Of a stretch of DNA of 64,000 nt, positions 43,526-55,917 are shown in pieces. Origin of the DNA: Microdon myrmicae (taxonomy: Eukaryota; Arthropoda; Insecta; Diptera; Syrphidae); NCBI GenBank assembly GCA_963931805.1, contig OZ007497.1, forward strand, positions 62,238,603 through 62,302,602, written 5' to 3'. A program made the translations under genes and the position numbers. The notes below the pieces were generated by a model. That model saw nothing but the letters and a program-made list of their open reading frames with translations, was not told the origin of the DNA and searched no databases. Numbering within the stretch: position 1 is the first letter of the stretch; every line of letters begins with the position of its first letter.

Positions 43526-44010
43526 AAGATCCATAATCATGCCGATTGTTCTATACGGATGCGAAACATGGGCTCTCACAAAACGGGAAGAAATAAAATT
43601 CCGCGTATTCGAGAATAAAATTTTAAGGGGTATCTTTGGCGGTAAATATGACAAGGAGGCAGGACAATGGAGGAAACTTCACAACCACGAACTGGAAGAG
43701 CTATACCGAAAACCTACAATAGTGAGAGTAATCAAGTCGCGAAGATTAAGATGGGCCGGACATGTAGCGTGAATGGGCAACGATAGGACCGTGCATAGAA
43801 TTCTTGACGGTAGACCAACGGGAAAGAGACCGACAGGACGCCCGCGACGAAGATGTGAGGACAATGCTAGGTTTGACCTCGAGGAAATCGGATCGGATGG
43901 TCGAACGTGGAGGGAGAGCGCACAGGACAGGGAACAATGACGAAGTAGAGTAGGTGAGGTCATGAATGGTTCGGGGTTCCTATAGGCCAATAAATAAAAT
44001 AATAAAAAAC
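43526..44010 (+). pseudogene. LINE family E, copy 2, C-terminal fragment
   Basis: Starts at tccataatcatgcc and encodes MPIVLYGCETWALTK, the RRLRWAGHVA block (then a TGA at about 43771), and the tail to the caataaataaaataataaa end. Nearly the same as 1590-2064, with several disabling changes. Confidence 0.85.
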
Positions 44011-46289
44011 AACATTTGTTGTGGGATCATATTTTGCTGGCGGTAGTTCGCACTTGCCAATATCGCTGGATTTTCTGCAACGAACGCAACGGCGTTTCGG
44101 GAGATATGCCCGAAACGTTGGCAAGATCTGCATTGAGGTATTTCACTGTTATGAAATACCCTGAAGGCAAGTTGCTGATGAAAGATTGGAAGCGACTTTG
44201 TCCGTATTATGGAATGTATGTCGTTTCCTGGTGAACATTAAAGCTCCCATATGTTCACCTTCCTGTATTTTTCCGTTCTGATTTTCACAAACCGTTGTGG
44301 GGGACAATGTCGTTCTTTTCCCAACATTCAAATTTGCTGATATCTACTTGCTTCTGGCGACGTAAGACGTCAGTGTACTATAAATTCGCACTCTATGAAC
44401 AAACACTTCAAACACTCACTTTGAAAGCACACTATGCTATATTAAATGACGATTGATGTCTTATAAGGAACGACTGTCTTGATAATGACTCCACTCTCCG
44501 TGTAAACTGGGGGAGTCAGAGTGACGTCCATCCAGAGGTTATATAGACGGAACTGAACGAAGGCACAGTGTAATGCGTTAAGTTCAATCATAGTGAACGT
44601 ACAAATGTGACACGAGAGTAGGAAGTATACTCCCGGACATAGTGACGAGGAACGTCAATATGTTTAGTTCATGGTTGAAAAAGAGGTTTATGCATCAATC
44701 TGGGAGTTCCGTTCTTGTCATTGAAGATTTTTAATTTTGTGGGTAGATCGAATCCTAGGTCGCTGATCCGTCTTTGAAGATACACCTATAGAGTTTGCGA
44801 CGAGAGTGAAGGACGTGTGATTCGAAGCGGTGCTATAACAGGTGGAATCACGAAATGGTACAATAGAATCAAAGCGATCGTTATACTCAAGTACAATCAA
44901 CTGATGTGGAACTGCAACGAGTATGTTATCGCGATGCTTTTTCTTTTTCTTCTTTTTTTCTTTCGGTGTTGCTCTTAATGTACTGTGTGTGCATCTGTCT
45001 CTCCAGTAATTTTGTTATGATCAACTCCATGTGCGAGCGAGCGACAGCACCTCGGAGTGGGCGAGTGAGCCGGTGCTGTGTGGAGAAGTCGGGACCATAT
45101 TAGAAAAGTCCTGTCTAGCTATGGGAGAACGTGTGCTGTGTGTACAGATCGCACGTTAGGATTATAGCGCTTAGCAACAATGACAAAGATGCTAAGTTGG
45201 ATGCACGATAAAAAGGATGAGAAACGATGCATTGAAGCAACAGGCCGCGTGTACGAATACGATCGTTATTTTGAAGTACACTCAACTGATGTGGAATCGC
45301 TATGTTAATGGCAATGGTATACGGCTCTGATGCTTTGCTTACTTGATTTTCTTTCGGTGTTGCTTTTCACTGGAAGAAGTTTCTGTGTCTAATTCGGAGT
45401 CCTGTCCGTATTATGGCAGGTCTGTTTTTGGTGCGTCCAGGTCATGCTTCTGACGACGACTTCTGCCTTAGAGTCATTTGACAGTGGGATGTCAATTGTT
45501 GTTTCCCTCCGAGAGGTTTCATCGTCGGTTGATTCAAATCCGGAGCTAGTTTCGATGACTTGTGAATTTTTTTTGAACTCCACACCTTCAGTGATGTTTA
45601 TTTTACTTTCTTTGGGGATCCATATTCTGTATGCCTTTGAGTGCTCTGCATTTTCCCACTAAAATTCCTTTCTTTGATTTGCATTGGAGTGTTTCTCCGT
45701 CGGGTTCCCATTTAGTGAATAAACTATACGCGACATTCGGTATATTTCCGGTCCATTTTTCGTACAGGCTTCTTCCTCCGAGGGCAATGGCTCCGCATAT
45801 AGTTAGCGGTGCCCATGGCCTTTCCCAAAAAATGTGCTTCTAGACTAGACTGTATGAAGAGGTTATAGCATTTGAAATAATAGTGAAGATTGTGTGATTC
45901 GAACTGACGCTAGGACAGTTTGCATCACCAAATATTTTACCTAAACGTTACCCATCAGGCTACTGGCCGATTTTTGAATTTGATTTTTAAACTCGACTAT
46001 ACTCCACTGATGTGAATTGTTATGTTATCGCTAAGGTATACGGCTCTGATGTATATTCTTATTCGATTTTCGTTCGGTGTTCTTCACTATTTTGATGGTG
46101 AATTGTGTGTATCTGTTAGAGATGCCACAAGGTGTCTTGGCATCCCACCAGACCTTGGTTCTTCCGTTCTGGTACTCCCGTTTCCGTACTGAAGTGTGTG
46201 TGCATCGTTGAAAGTCTTCGGCGGTTTCCGTTTTCTTTAAGTAAGTATTAAATGAGTGATTAATATATTCCTTACCATAGTTGGATTAA
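44011..46289. repeat. Mosaic of diverged LTR-like repeats, no gene
   Basis: At least three blocks (about 44800-44960, 45230-45370, 45880-46110) share gtgtgattcgaa, actgatgtg.aat and gttatcgc.a.ggtatacg with 37310-37490 and 52160-52330, so they are dispersed copies of the same repeat. No target duplications or complete ends were found. The frames are short and unsupported. Confidence 0.5.
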
Positions 46290-46405
46290 ATACTGATGGC
46301 CAGTAAGGAAATGTCGAAGGAAATTAACAAAATACTGCATTCCGGCAACGCTAGTTTGCACGTAGTCAGCAAACTGCTGAAATCCAAACTCCTATTGCGT
46401 AATAT

Positions 46406-46613
46406 CGGGTTTTCTAATAGGGACTTGACAACTTTGAATTTAATATGTGAACGCACCCTTTCACTAATCATCGAACTGTCACTGTCAATTTATTCAGTAA
46501 ACTCATTTGCATCATAGTTAAGTACACGAACATTTTCATCATGGTTAAGTACACGAACGAACAACGTCTGCAAATTGTAAAAATTTAGTACCGAAAAACA
46601 GTTGGAAAACCCT
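46406..46613. mobile_element. Small mariner-like transposon remnant (MITE-like)
   Basis: About 208 bases bounded by short inverted repeats gggttttc and gaaaaccc, inserted between parts of LINE E that are contiguous in other copies. Inside, on the plus strand, MVKYTNEQRLQIVK resembles the start of a Tc1/mariner transposase helix-turn-helix, then a stop, so it is an internally deleted copy. A 22-base segment (gttaagtacacgaac) is repeated just upstream. Confidence 0.6.
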
Positions 46614-47085
46614 ATATAAAGCTTTGTGTTTATAGAACCATAATCATGCCGATTGCTCTATACGGACGAGAGACATGAGCCCTCGCCAAACGGGAAGGAA
46701 ATAAATTCCGCCTATTCGAAAATAAAGTTTTAAGGAGTATCTTTGGCGGTAAATATGACGAAGATACAGGACAATGGAGGAAACTCCACAACCACGAATT
46801 GGAAGAGCTATACCGCAAACCTACAATACTGAGAGTAATCAGGTTGCAAAGATTAAGATGGGCCGAACATGTGGCGGGAATGGGCAACGATAGGAGCGTG
46901 CGTCGTATTCATGACGGTAGACCAACGGCGAAGCGACCGGTAGGACGGCCGCGATGGAAACGGGAGGACACTGTTAAGTTCGACCTGAGCAAATCGGATC
47001 AGATGGTCAAGCGTGGAAGGAGAGTGGACAGGACAGTGAGTGCACAGGACAGTGAGGTCACGAATTCGGGTTCCTATGGGCCAAT

Positions 47086-47251
47086 TGGAGAGGGAGACCG
47101 GGGTTCGATTCCCCGTCTGGGAGCCTCTGGCGCAAGACTAATGACCTTGCTCAAAAAAAAAATCATTATGGAAAATTTAACAAGCCACAGGACTTGCTAA
47201 ATAAGGCCAAGACCAGATGCCGGTTGTAGTGCCGATGATGATGATGATGAT
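47086..47251 (+). mobile_element. 5'-truncated tRNA-Asp-type SINE in LINE E
   Basis: Flanked by gggccaat at 47078-47085 and 47252-47259. It begins in the T-arm side of the tRNA-like head (gggagaccggggttcgattc with a B box), then a body, then the 3' tail gtagtgccgatgatg with about six GAT units. The A box is lost by truncation. The full-length relative is at 63194-63404. Confidence 0.9.
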
Positions 47252-47290
47252 GGGCCAATAAATAGTAGTAATAGTAGTAATGGTTGTATC

Positions 47291-47510
47291 AAAAGCATTT
47301 TATTTTGCGTCCGGTCTGATATTCGGCGGACGCTCTGAAACCCTTAAAGGCGTTGAGTACTTCGCTTTTGTACTTTAGCATGCGAATTGCACACCATCGC
47401 GAATAGTCATCGATGAATGTCACGAAGTGTCGTGAGGTACCGATCTATTCCGTATCCATGGACCCATGATTCTCCGGGTGAATCAGCTCCAAGGGCCTTT
47501 TTTCTTATCC
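47291..47510 (-). pseudogene. Ty1/copia integrase fragment
   Basis: The minus strand reads, with frame changes, LELIH...GPMD-like residues and then FVTFIDDYSRW, AIRMLKYKSEVLNAFK and a YQTG segment, the start of a copia integrase catalytic core (first Asp in TFIDDYSR). The 135-codon frame at 47407-47814 is in another register and is probably a shadow. Sequence up to 48235 may be more of this element, but I cannot prove it. Confidence 0.6.
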
Positions 47511-48235
47511 GATTTGGGATGGAGACGTCACCATCTTTCCCAGTATGCTCATGTTTGGGTTTGTCGACGTCCTCGCGAAATGTCCTTGAAATATAAGTGA
47601 CCAACGTTGCGATCGTTTCGATAGGTATTTGTTGCATTGGTTTGTTTGATAGAAGTGCTGACGCAGATCTACACTTGTCTTCGTTTTCCTTCAAGAGTTT
47701 TAGACCATCGATATGGACTGCTTCGAACCTTGTGCTAATGGAAAGTAGATCGGTACGCAAGTCGGGCGCTTGTACAGCATTTTCCAATTTCAGGTGTCTT
47801 TTCAGGCCTCTCAATTCGGTGCTTAGGTGCGAATCTTTCTGTGGTTTTTGTCATTGTGCTGCTGGTAAGGCTCAGTTTCCCTAGAGCCATCACTGCGTAT
47901 TTCGCGAATTTGCCTTCGTCACTTCACATGTATGACATGCATGCACTAACCATCTTTTGTTTGGTGTGAATTCGCATACTTCTATTCCGTGCTGCGCCAC
48001 ATATGTGTGCTCGAGCGCGCTGTATGGTCGACCACCTTTTCCACTTCGAAATTTTTCCGTTGTATCTCAATGCGTCAATAGTACTCGGCGGCTGTGTGTC
48101 CAATCTCTCAGCAGCGGGGGCATTGGAGCCACCGTAGCTCCTTTTACGGTAATTATATCGCGCCATTTATTAAGTTATCAAACCGCGATAAGGGGCCATA
48201 TTGGCCCCTTAACACAAACCTAATCTCTATTTATG

Positions 48236-49940
48236 TCCATTTAATTTATGCACCCCTCCAAGTATCCGGATAACTTCCGTCCGATATCGCAGCTAAACTC
48301 GCTTAGCAAGATCCTTGAATGTAAAATCTACAAAAATCTTCTTTCATTTGCCAGGGATAACTCCCTCATTCCGAATTCTCAATTTGGCTTCCGCTCACAA
48401 CACTCCACTTGTCATGCTCTCTTAAAACTGACACATGATGTGACGACCCACCTCCAAAACCAATCCCCAACGGTATGTGTCTCCCTTGACATAGCTAAAG
48501 CATTCGACTGTGTCTGGATCGCAGGACTGTTACACAAACTTCATTCAATGTATGGATTAAACATCCACTCCACAAAACTTCTCGCTTCTTACCTCTCTGA
48601 TAGAAAGTTCATGGTGAAAATAAACTCAACTCTCTCGACACCTTATAGCATAACCGCAGGAGTTCCTCAAGGATCCATCCTCGGCCCACTACTATACCTT
48701 CTTTATACATCAGACGCACCGCAGCCACTATTACCCAATACAACAATGCCTAACTATGCCGACGACACCTTAATTTATTCAAGCAACAAGCTTGTCAAGG
48801 AGGCAAGAAACTGTTTTAACAGATATCTCCCAATCCTGTCAGCCTACTTTACCAAGTGGAGAATTCAACTAAATCCAACTAAAACGCAGCTCATAGTTTT
48901 TAAAGGCAGAAACGCGAGTTGTACAAACAACACTATTCGCTGCCATAATTAAACCCTCCAAAACCTTAAAGTATCTAGGTATAACCTTTACCAACAATCT
49001 GTCATTCTCCGCCCACATTAAAAATACGATTCGTAAAGCCACCACCCAACTGAACCTCTGCAGAAAAGTCATGTACAAACCGAATGGTCTCTCTCCCAAA
49101 GTCAAATCACTTACCTACAAACAAATAATCAGACCCACTCTCACATATGCATGCCCGATATGGTACCATATCACACCCGTCCAAATGGAGAAGCTACGCA
49201 TCTTCGAAAGGAAATGCTTCAGACTTATCACTGGCCCTCAACCGACATCCTAACTCCCACAAATATTACAACAGTAGTTCGCTCTACTATGCCGCTAATA
49301 TTGAACGTATAGATCGACGCTTCCTCATGCTGTCCATCAAATTTATCGAAAATCTTCCCAATAATCCCAACCCGATAATAAATGCGCTCACATCGACTCC
49401 GTCAGATAACCGAACTGCCTACCCGAACTGTCTCCACATCAGAACGTTCTTCACCTCTGGCAGATTGGTTAATAACTCTAATGAGATTGTATACCACAAC
49501 ACAGAGCTTTCACCACACCAACTTAAATATAGTAATATTCAACCCTTCTCCAATATTTTGCGTTTCAACGAAAGTAGTTCCCCAACCCACATCCCTGACT
49601 GACAATATCCTCACTAACCCATTGATCACACCCCTCCCACACCACACTAACTTATTTCAATAATAATTAGGTAACTAGACTAAGTTAAGATAAGTTAAGT
49701 TAAGTAAATTAGCATAGGTTAAGTAAATAACTATATCCTGGTTTTCTGACCTTTTCCAGGAAGCTCTACTCACTAAAATCATAATCCATAACCAATATAT
49801 AACTTTTATCTTATTGTTTGAAAAATGTACTAGTAAGTATATGTAAACAATTACAGCTAAGGTATCATAAATTATCTGTATTGCTTATTGTAAAAATTAT
49901 TTATGGTCAATAAATACAGAAATGTAAAAAAAAAGAGAAA
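48236..49940 (+). mobile_element. 5'-truncated Jockey-like LINE (local family G) with poly(A)
   Basis: It starts inside reverse transcriptase and ends after aataaatacagaaatg in an A-rich tail at 49926-49940. The tail abuts the left edge of the second duplicated segment exactly. A 3' fragment of the same family lies at 56533-56860. Confidence 0.85.
48248..49602 (+). pseudogene. LINE G reverse transcriptase, frameshifted
   Basis: The first frame (48248-48952) shows FRPISQLNSLSKILE, SQFGFRSQHST, SLDIAKAFDCVW (palm Asp), AGVPQGSILGPLLY and NYADDTLIY (catalytic YADD). A frameshift near 48950 moves to KTLKYLGITFTNN and RPTLTYACPIW (to 49253), and another to the C-terminal part ending HIPD at 49602. 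Two or three indels in an otherwise good RT suggest moderate age. Confidence 0.85.
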
Positions 49941-51794
49941 AATATCTCGGTATACATTTGGATAGCAGACTAAACTGGAGACATCATGTGAAACAAAAAG
50001 CTGAAACGTAGACAGATGTATTGGTTAATCGGGAATCACTCTCAACTCAATATCTATTGTAAAAGATTGATCCATCAATCTATCATCAAGCCGATCTGGA
50101 TATATGGAATCCAATTATGGGGCTGTACAAAGCAATACAATAGAGATATAATTCAACGAAGCCAGAATAAATTCCTTCGCATTATCACGAATGCCTACCG
50201 TTTTGTGACAAATCAGGAAATTCATGAAGACCTAGAGATCAAATGGATTTATGAACTTATCCAAGAATATGCTGTCTAACACGAAAGACGCCTACATAAT
50301 CATACCAACGTAGAAGCTATTCAGCTCTTGGATATTACCCATGAATTGAGACGACTGAAACGCACGAAACCTCGAATTAATACGTTAAAATCTAACATAC
50401 TAAAATCGAGTTGGGAGCTGAACACTGGTCCAGTAAATCCTTACACGTTTTACTTAATTAAACTAAATTAAGTACAATCTAAACCTAGTATTAAATTAAA
50501 TTGTTAAGATTGTACTATTCATATCCAAGAAAGGATGTTAAAAAAAAGAAAATAAAAAAACGTGAGTTTTGGAATCCATTTTGTAGGATATGTTTTGCAT
50601 ATATTTTCCAGTTTCGCGTTCTTCGTATGTTATCAAGAATTCGTGTACGACAATGTTAGAATCACTCACCTCTCCAACTACAATGCAAATGGTTAAGAAA
50701 TGTCGACTTAGTTGCTGAACTTCTGTGGGACACGTTTCTGACAACATCATTGCTTGTCTATCATACTCAGATGGCATTATTCGATGCTCCACTCTTATTA
50801 ATAGTGTCAAGAAATCCTTACAATAGCCCTGGAGTTGAATAATATGTGGCATCCGAGCTTAACTTCCATTATCTGATGTCCGTACGGAATTCCACCATAA
50901 AAAATTTCAATCTCAGAGTCTTCAAGTACTTCAAATATTGGTGGAACGTCTGCCACTGAAATTTTAAATAGAAAACATTTTTTTTTAAATAGAATGTACG
51001 ATGTCTAGTAATAATATTTCAATATTTTTCATACTCGTTCCAATATAATGGATTTAAACTAGTCCTTCCATATCCGAATATTTTAAGAAAACAATCCGAA
51101 CATTTCCTTTTTTAATTAATTAAATTAACACGATGAATTGTAAATTATTTACAATTTTTTCACATTATAATTATATTGTTTTTTAATAAAAGAGAATTCT
51201 CAACCCATTAAATTGTGTTGCCACAATCTTCACTATTTGAAAAAATTGTCGGTGGTGTCCTTTTATATCCTAGAAATCAAACCTAGCCTACTTCGGTTTT
51301 TCGATTGCAAGGTTCATATATACTTGTTGTTATAATAATTGGTGGTCATTAATCACGTGCGGAGTACTAGATGATTTTTCCTCCGAAAGTGCAGTGGAAT
51401 TAAGGGACATATGTAAAATATTATAAGTGCAATGATGCGTAAGTAATTTTGAAGGAGATAATTATAGCAGAAGCGACTATTTTTGCTGTATAACAATATC
51501 AATACATCAAGAAGGGTACTGGATAATTTTTCTTCCGAAAGTGAAGTGGAATTATGGGGTATATGTAAAATGTTATATGCGGGATGTTGCATAAGTAATT
51601 TTGAAGGAAATAATTCTAGGAGGAGCGCCTGCTTTCGGTGTGTAACAGTATCAATACATAAAGAAATTATTTTACTGAATTTTCGGACCACTGAAAATCA
51701 TTTTCGATCTCGAGAAATCGTTCCACATCGCACTCTACAAGTCCCAGGCGGCCCCTTTCTGTTTAGCTATCTTACGCCAATTAAAAGGCGTATA

Positions 51795-51796
<2 letters not shown>

Positions 51797-51844
<48 letters not shown>
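51797..51844. repeat. (TA)n microsatellite, copy 2
   Basis: About 24 TA units, shorter than the tract in copy 1. Confidence 0.95.
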
Positions 51845-51848
<4 letters not shown>

Positions 51849-51863
51849 TAAAATAAGTAAGAA

Positions 51864-52145
51864 ATGTATAAAAAAAAACATACATTCCCCCCAGTTCCAT
51901 GTAATGACGGCCATGTGACCAATAACATGTTTGCATGTTTAGCGACTACCGTGACTGAGGACGAGGAGGAGGAAATCAGCGATCTTGAAACGAGGCTAGC
52001 CCGAGCAAGGGCGCAATTAGCAGTAAAGCGTCGCAGAAAAAAAGAATTGGCTGAAAAGGAGCAGCTAATCGTAAAACAACAGCAGCAGAAAAATCAACAA
52101 CAATGTGCACAACAGAAGCCTAGCAAACGAAAAGGATGTCTATAG
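51864..52145 (+). CDS. Hypothetical 93-residue charged protein, duplicate copy
   Basis: Identical reading to 37016-37297. See that entry; same doubts about being a true gene. Confidence 0.3.
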   Translation: MYKKKHTFPPVPCNDGHVTNNMFACLATTVTEDEEEEISDLETRLARARAQLAVKRRRKKELAEKEQLIVKQQQQKNQQQCAQQKPSKRKGCL

Positions 52146-52778
52146 CGTTTGGGATAATAGTGAAGAACGTGTGATTCGAACTGACGCTATGACAGTTAAA
52201 ATCACCAAAAATTGAACCTAAGCGTAACATATCGGGCTGCTGGCTTGGTTTAGAATTCGATTTAAAACTCAAGTATATTCCACTGATGTGAATTGTTATG
52301 TTATCGCTATGGTATACGCCGAGTCAGAAGTAAAAGAAAAGTGGTGTCAGACGAACGTAGTGTCCCGTTAATCAATCGAGAAAGAGAAACGCGTTGCCCT
52401 TCAAAATAGACTAGTTACAATTACTTATATGTCGAAAAGTGGAGATATTAATTTGACACGTCCACCTTGCATCTATTTGTATAAAGTATTAGAGATAAAT
52501 CGAAGTTAAACCAAATGAAAAAAAAACATTAACAATTAAACTACAACCCAGTGAATTCTTTTGTTTGTCTCTTTTCAATTGTGCTGGACCATTTTCGTTT
52601 GCAACGTTGGGGAAGAAAGTGAAGCAGTGCCCGTGCATGGCACACAATAATTCTCATCCCCACAAGGGCATGCCTGAAGAATCGGTGAATCCCTACAACT
52701 GCCTTTAAGTCGGACTATACCAACCTCTACAAAGGGACTCGTCCTAAAAAACAAAAGCAACAAGGTCCACGGATAGTG

Positions 52779-53065
52779 GATTCTGTGTGAATCAAATTGT
52801 CGATTGTTTGATCGTGTATAGACTGTGCATAGCCCAGTTTGACTCGTGTGTGGATTCTGTGTGAATCAGATTATCGACTCTTTTTAAATCGTGCGAAGAC
52901 GCAGCAGAAATCCGTTCGACATTTGATAAATCACGGTATTGATTCTTTGTGAACCGGGTGTCGATTCTTAATGAATTGTGTACGGATTTTTTGTAAATCA
53001 CCTCATTGATTCTGCGTGAACCGCGTTGAGAATTCGGTGCGAATTTTGTTAACTTTGAGTGAATC
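52779..53065 (+). repeat. Degenerate ~22-bp tandem array of small palindromes
   Basis: The best units are GATTCTGTGTGAATC (52779 and 52853), a 5-bp inverted repeat around a 5-base loop. From 52941 the units start at 52941, 52963, 52985, 53008, 53030 and 53051, a spacing of 21-23 bases; weaker ones fit the same spacing at about 52803 and 52876. The array lies about 110 bases after an LTR-type end (52667) and before a frame opening at 53108. Confidence 0.75.
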
Positions 53066-53107
53066 TGATAGACAGTATACAGCGGATGCTGCAGACTCTG
53101 AAGCGTA

Positions 53108-53305
53108 ATGGTGGAAAGACCATCCACACTGCCTCTTTCGGTATATCAGGTACATAAGCGGATAGGGGAAGTGGAAGGGCCCGCAGCTCGTGTCGGGCGA
53201 GAAGCAGAAACTCAAATCGTTCAAGCAGATGGGGCTGCTCAAGCAGCTCAAACAACCGCGACTTTAAGAACAATTGAATCGAATCCGTCAGCACGTGTCG
53301 AATAG
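53108..53305 (+). CDS. Short frame, possible start of a gag-like protein
   Basis: 65 codons rich in Ala, Gln and Glu, following the palindrome array and cut off about 80 bases later by LINE B copy 3. The position would fit the start of an LTR-element gag, but no domain is recognisable. Confidence 0.25.
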   Translation: MVERPSTLPLSVYQVHKRIGEVEGPAARVGREAETQIVQADGAAQAAQTTATLRTIESNPSARVE

Positions 53306-53382
53306 ATTGCCAAGCGACGATCCGCTTTAAGTCATGGTCAGCCAGGCAGTACAATCACCAGCGGTCAAGTCGATATGCGAAA

Positions 53383-55205
53383 TTTTTTTTTTTATTACAT
53401 TTCTCTCGGGAGAGGCGAACTTATAACGCCGAGTGGGCCCCCCGAGATGCCACCAAATAACGGTTGCAGTTCTTTTTGAACAGTTGAGGTTGTAACCCTC
53501 CGGCAACACTTGCGTGGGAAGGGAGTTCCACAGCTTCCCCGCTCTGTAACGGAACGAGTTCTGATGCAGGGATGTTCGCGCCGTCGGGAGATGAACCGCA
53601 AACTGGTGCGATCCGTCGGATTGTCTTGTGGAGCGCATATAAGCCGAATTGCGCGGAACAATACCAAGAATCTCCGAAGAACAGTACCCGTGATAATATT
53701 TGTAAAACAGACAGAGGTCGGCTACGCGCCTTCGATGTGATAGCGGCTGTACTCCCGACGTCAGCGCCGGGTCCCCGATCAGGTGGATCGCTGTATGCTC
53801 TCAAGTAGGTCGAGGGTATGTTTAGGAGCAGGGCTCCAAACATGAGAGCAATATTCGAGTGCTGGTCTAATGTGGGATTTATACAGAAGAAGAAGTTGGG
53901 GCGGAGTAAAATATTTCTTGGCCCTAAAAAGATAGCTCAGTTTTCCTGAGGCTGACCTGGCGATGCTCGACACGTTTTATGCCACAATACATTCTAACAG
54001 ACTGTGACGACGAGCAATTGCAAGCTTTCTCAATATTCGAGGGCCAGGCCATTCATCAACACCTATGGAACCGATGATCCACTTTTTCTTGTGAATGTTC
54101 TATGCTGTGTTTTCGTTACATTGAAGTCAACGAGATTGATCTTTCCCCACTGCAGGACCTTCTCAAGATCCCGATTTACAGAGTTGACCTGGCTACATCT
54201 CAGCTGGTGTGACGCTGATACACCAATCAGCCGAACATTCGAACAGACGGAAACAAGCGTAGTGTCATCCGCAAAACTGAACACTTTGTTATCCGTTGTC
54301 TCCAATGAATCATTTATGTGAAGCAAAAACAAGGTCGGAGCAAAATAGAACCTTGAGGAACCCCCGAATTAACAGGATACAGATCCGAACACTTGTCATC
54401 CACAACAACCCGGATTGATCGATTTTCGAGGAAGCTCTTCGTCCACTCGCAAAGTTGCTGGGAAATTGATTCTTGACTCACCATGGCGCTCAAGCGCAGA
54501 TATCCATATATCGATTATAAGGGTCAAAAGGTCTCCCTTGGACCCCCTGCCACAGAATCCGTGTTGACAATCATTCAGACGTCCGTTGCACTCCAAATAC
54601 TTAATTAAGTCAGTATTGATGACTTTTTCCATCACCTTCGATAACATAGACAGTAATGCTATCGGTCGGCAATTTTGAGGGAGACACTTTTTTCCCGTCT
54701 TTGGGATTGGCTGAACTCGAGCGATTTTCCAGAAGGTAGAAAAGGTCCTCCATGCATAAGATAAGCGGAAGAGTCTGCCAAGAACCGGCGATAGTTCTGC
54801 AGTACAGTTCTTAGGGACTATTGCTGGTATTCCGTCCGGCCCGGTTGCCTTCCTACAGTCCACTTCACGTAGAATGCGTTGAATGGTGCGAGGGCAAAAT
54901 TTGACATCCCACAGGGAAGACCGTACCAGTGCGATCACAGGTGGCTCCGAAAGACCGGGATCGAGGTTTGAATTTCGGAAAATAAATTCGCGAACACATT
55001 AGCTTTATCCTTTGGATTTGTGACTAACATCCCACTGTCTGTCCCCAACGGAGGGAAAAAGGAGGATGCGAGTTACTGCTGATACCCTGTGCCATTGACC
55101 AGAAGGAACACGAACAAGTTGGGCCCTGAAGGTGTTTATTGGTCACTCTGTCGTTGTGAGGTTTCTTTGCGCTATCAATCGCCTGGTTGCACGCGTTTCA
55201 CGCGT
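53383..55205 (-). pseudogene. LINE family B, copy 3
   Basis: A T run at 53383-53392 is the poly(A) tail on the minus strand, next to the conserved 3' end ggttcgcctctcccgagag. Reading up: RYRAGKLWNSLP (about 53560), SFADDTTLV (about 54260), QPIPKTGKKCLPQN (about 54700) and DCRKATGPDGIPA (about 54840), then linker to about 55205. The first palm Asp segment is deleted, as in copy 2, and several stops occur. Confidence 0.88.
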
Positions 55206-55917
55206 AAGGTTGCCCAGTTTGGTTAAATATAGGTCCAAATATGATGAAAAAGATTCTAAGACAATGTCTTAGAACTTGTCTCAGATTATATCGAACAGCG
55301 GAATCTGAGTACAAAATGTATTATCTTATATAACGAAGCCCACATAAACAGGGTGGATCATTTTCTGATCCAATTAATCAGAGGACGAGAGCAACAGTTG
55401 CGTCCAATGACCTAATTTTCGGAGGTTATTATACAAATGCTTTGTATTTTGAGAGGGTGCGGTCTTATACGGGATGAATCCGGACCGCTGATTTATTATG
55501 TAGGTAGATCTTCCGTAGAGGGCGATTGTGCTACGATTGAGAGGTCACGCACACCGAAGAAGAGGTTTTGCGGTTCAATAGAGCTGTTTCCCATAGCACC
55601 GGGAATACATTCTTAAACAGTTTTGATGGTTGAGTGGCAAAAAAAGACCTATGTACCAAAGTCGGTAAAGTAATTCGAACATCAACCTGCTTACACAGAT
55701 TAAGCTTTTCTAAGATTAGGGTAGAGTAAGTTATATTAAACTAGGTTCTTAGGTAATTAAAAAAAAAAAAGAAAAAAGTGTATATACAAGGTGGCGCAAA
55801 ATTAATCACCCTATCGGAAAATGTTAAAATTTTTGCAAATGGCGTCGTACGTCAATCATATTTGACATTTGTGAACTAGAAAGCTGCAGTATACAAACAG
55901 ACAAGCAATGGAGCTCT
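55206..55917. other. No gene; repeat end and possible transposon terminus
   Basis: Bases 55655-55735 (cttacacagatt, aagattagggtag) resemble the LINE target at 1118-1198 and end in an A-rich tract at 55758-55776. At 55788 ggtggcgcaaaattaatc looks like a Tc1/mariner-type terminus, but no partner was found. The rest is unclassified. Confidence 0.4.

Larger units (their letters stand above)
46290..47290 (+). pseudogene. LINE family E, copy 3, with a small DNA transposon and a SINE inside
   Basis: LINE sequence at 46290-46405 (SKEMSKEINK) is interrupted by 46406-46613, resumes at 46614 (tatagaaccataatcatgcc) with WRKLHNHELEELYRKPT and the degenerated LRWAEHVAG block, is interrupted again by a SINE at 47086-47251, and ends with the ccaataaatag tail. 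Two independent insertions and several point changes make it dead. Confidence 0.82.
49940..54849 (+). repeat. Segmental duplication, copy 2
   Basis: Direct copy of 35062-39166, with matching frames at 50016-50279, 50538-50852, 51353-51691 and 51864-52145. It keeps 834 bases absent from copy 1, including an LTR 3' end, a palindrome array and the 3' end of LINE B. The LINE A part begins in mid-RT at the poly(A) tail of LINE G. Confidence 0.92.

Noticed and set aside
47407..47814. 135-codon minus-strand frame as an independent gene
   Set aside because: It overlaps the copia integrase reading in a different register and has no recognised domain.
52792..53127. 111-codon minus-strand frame across the palindrome array
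   Set aside because: Its sequence reflects the repeated GAATC/GATTC units; no family and no conservation beyond the repeat.
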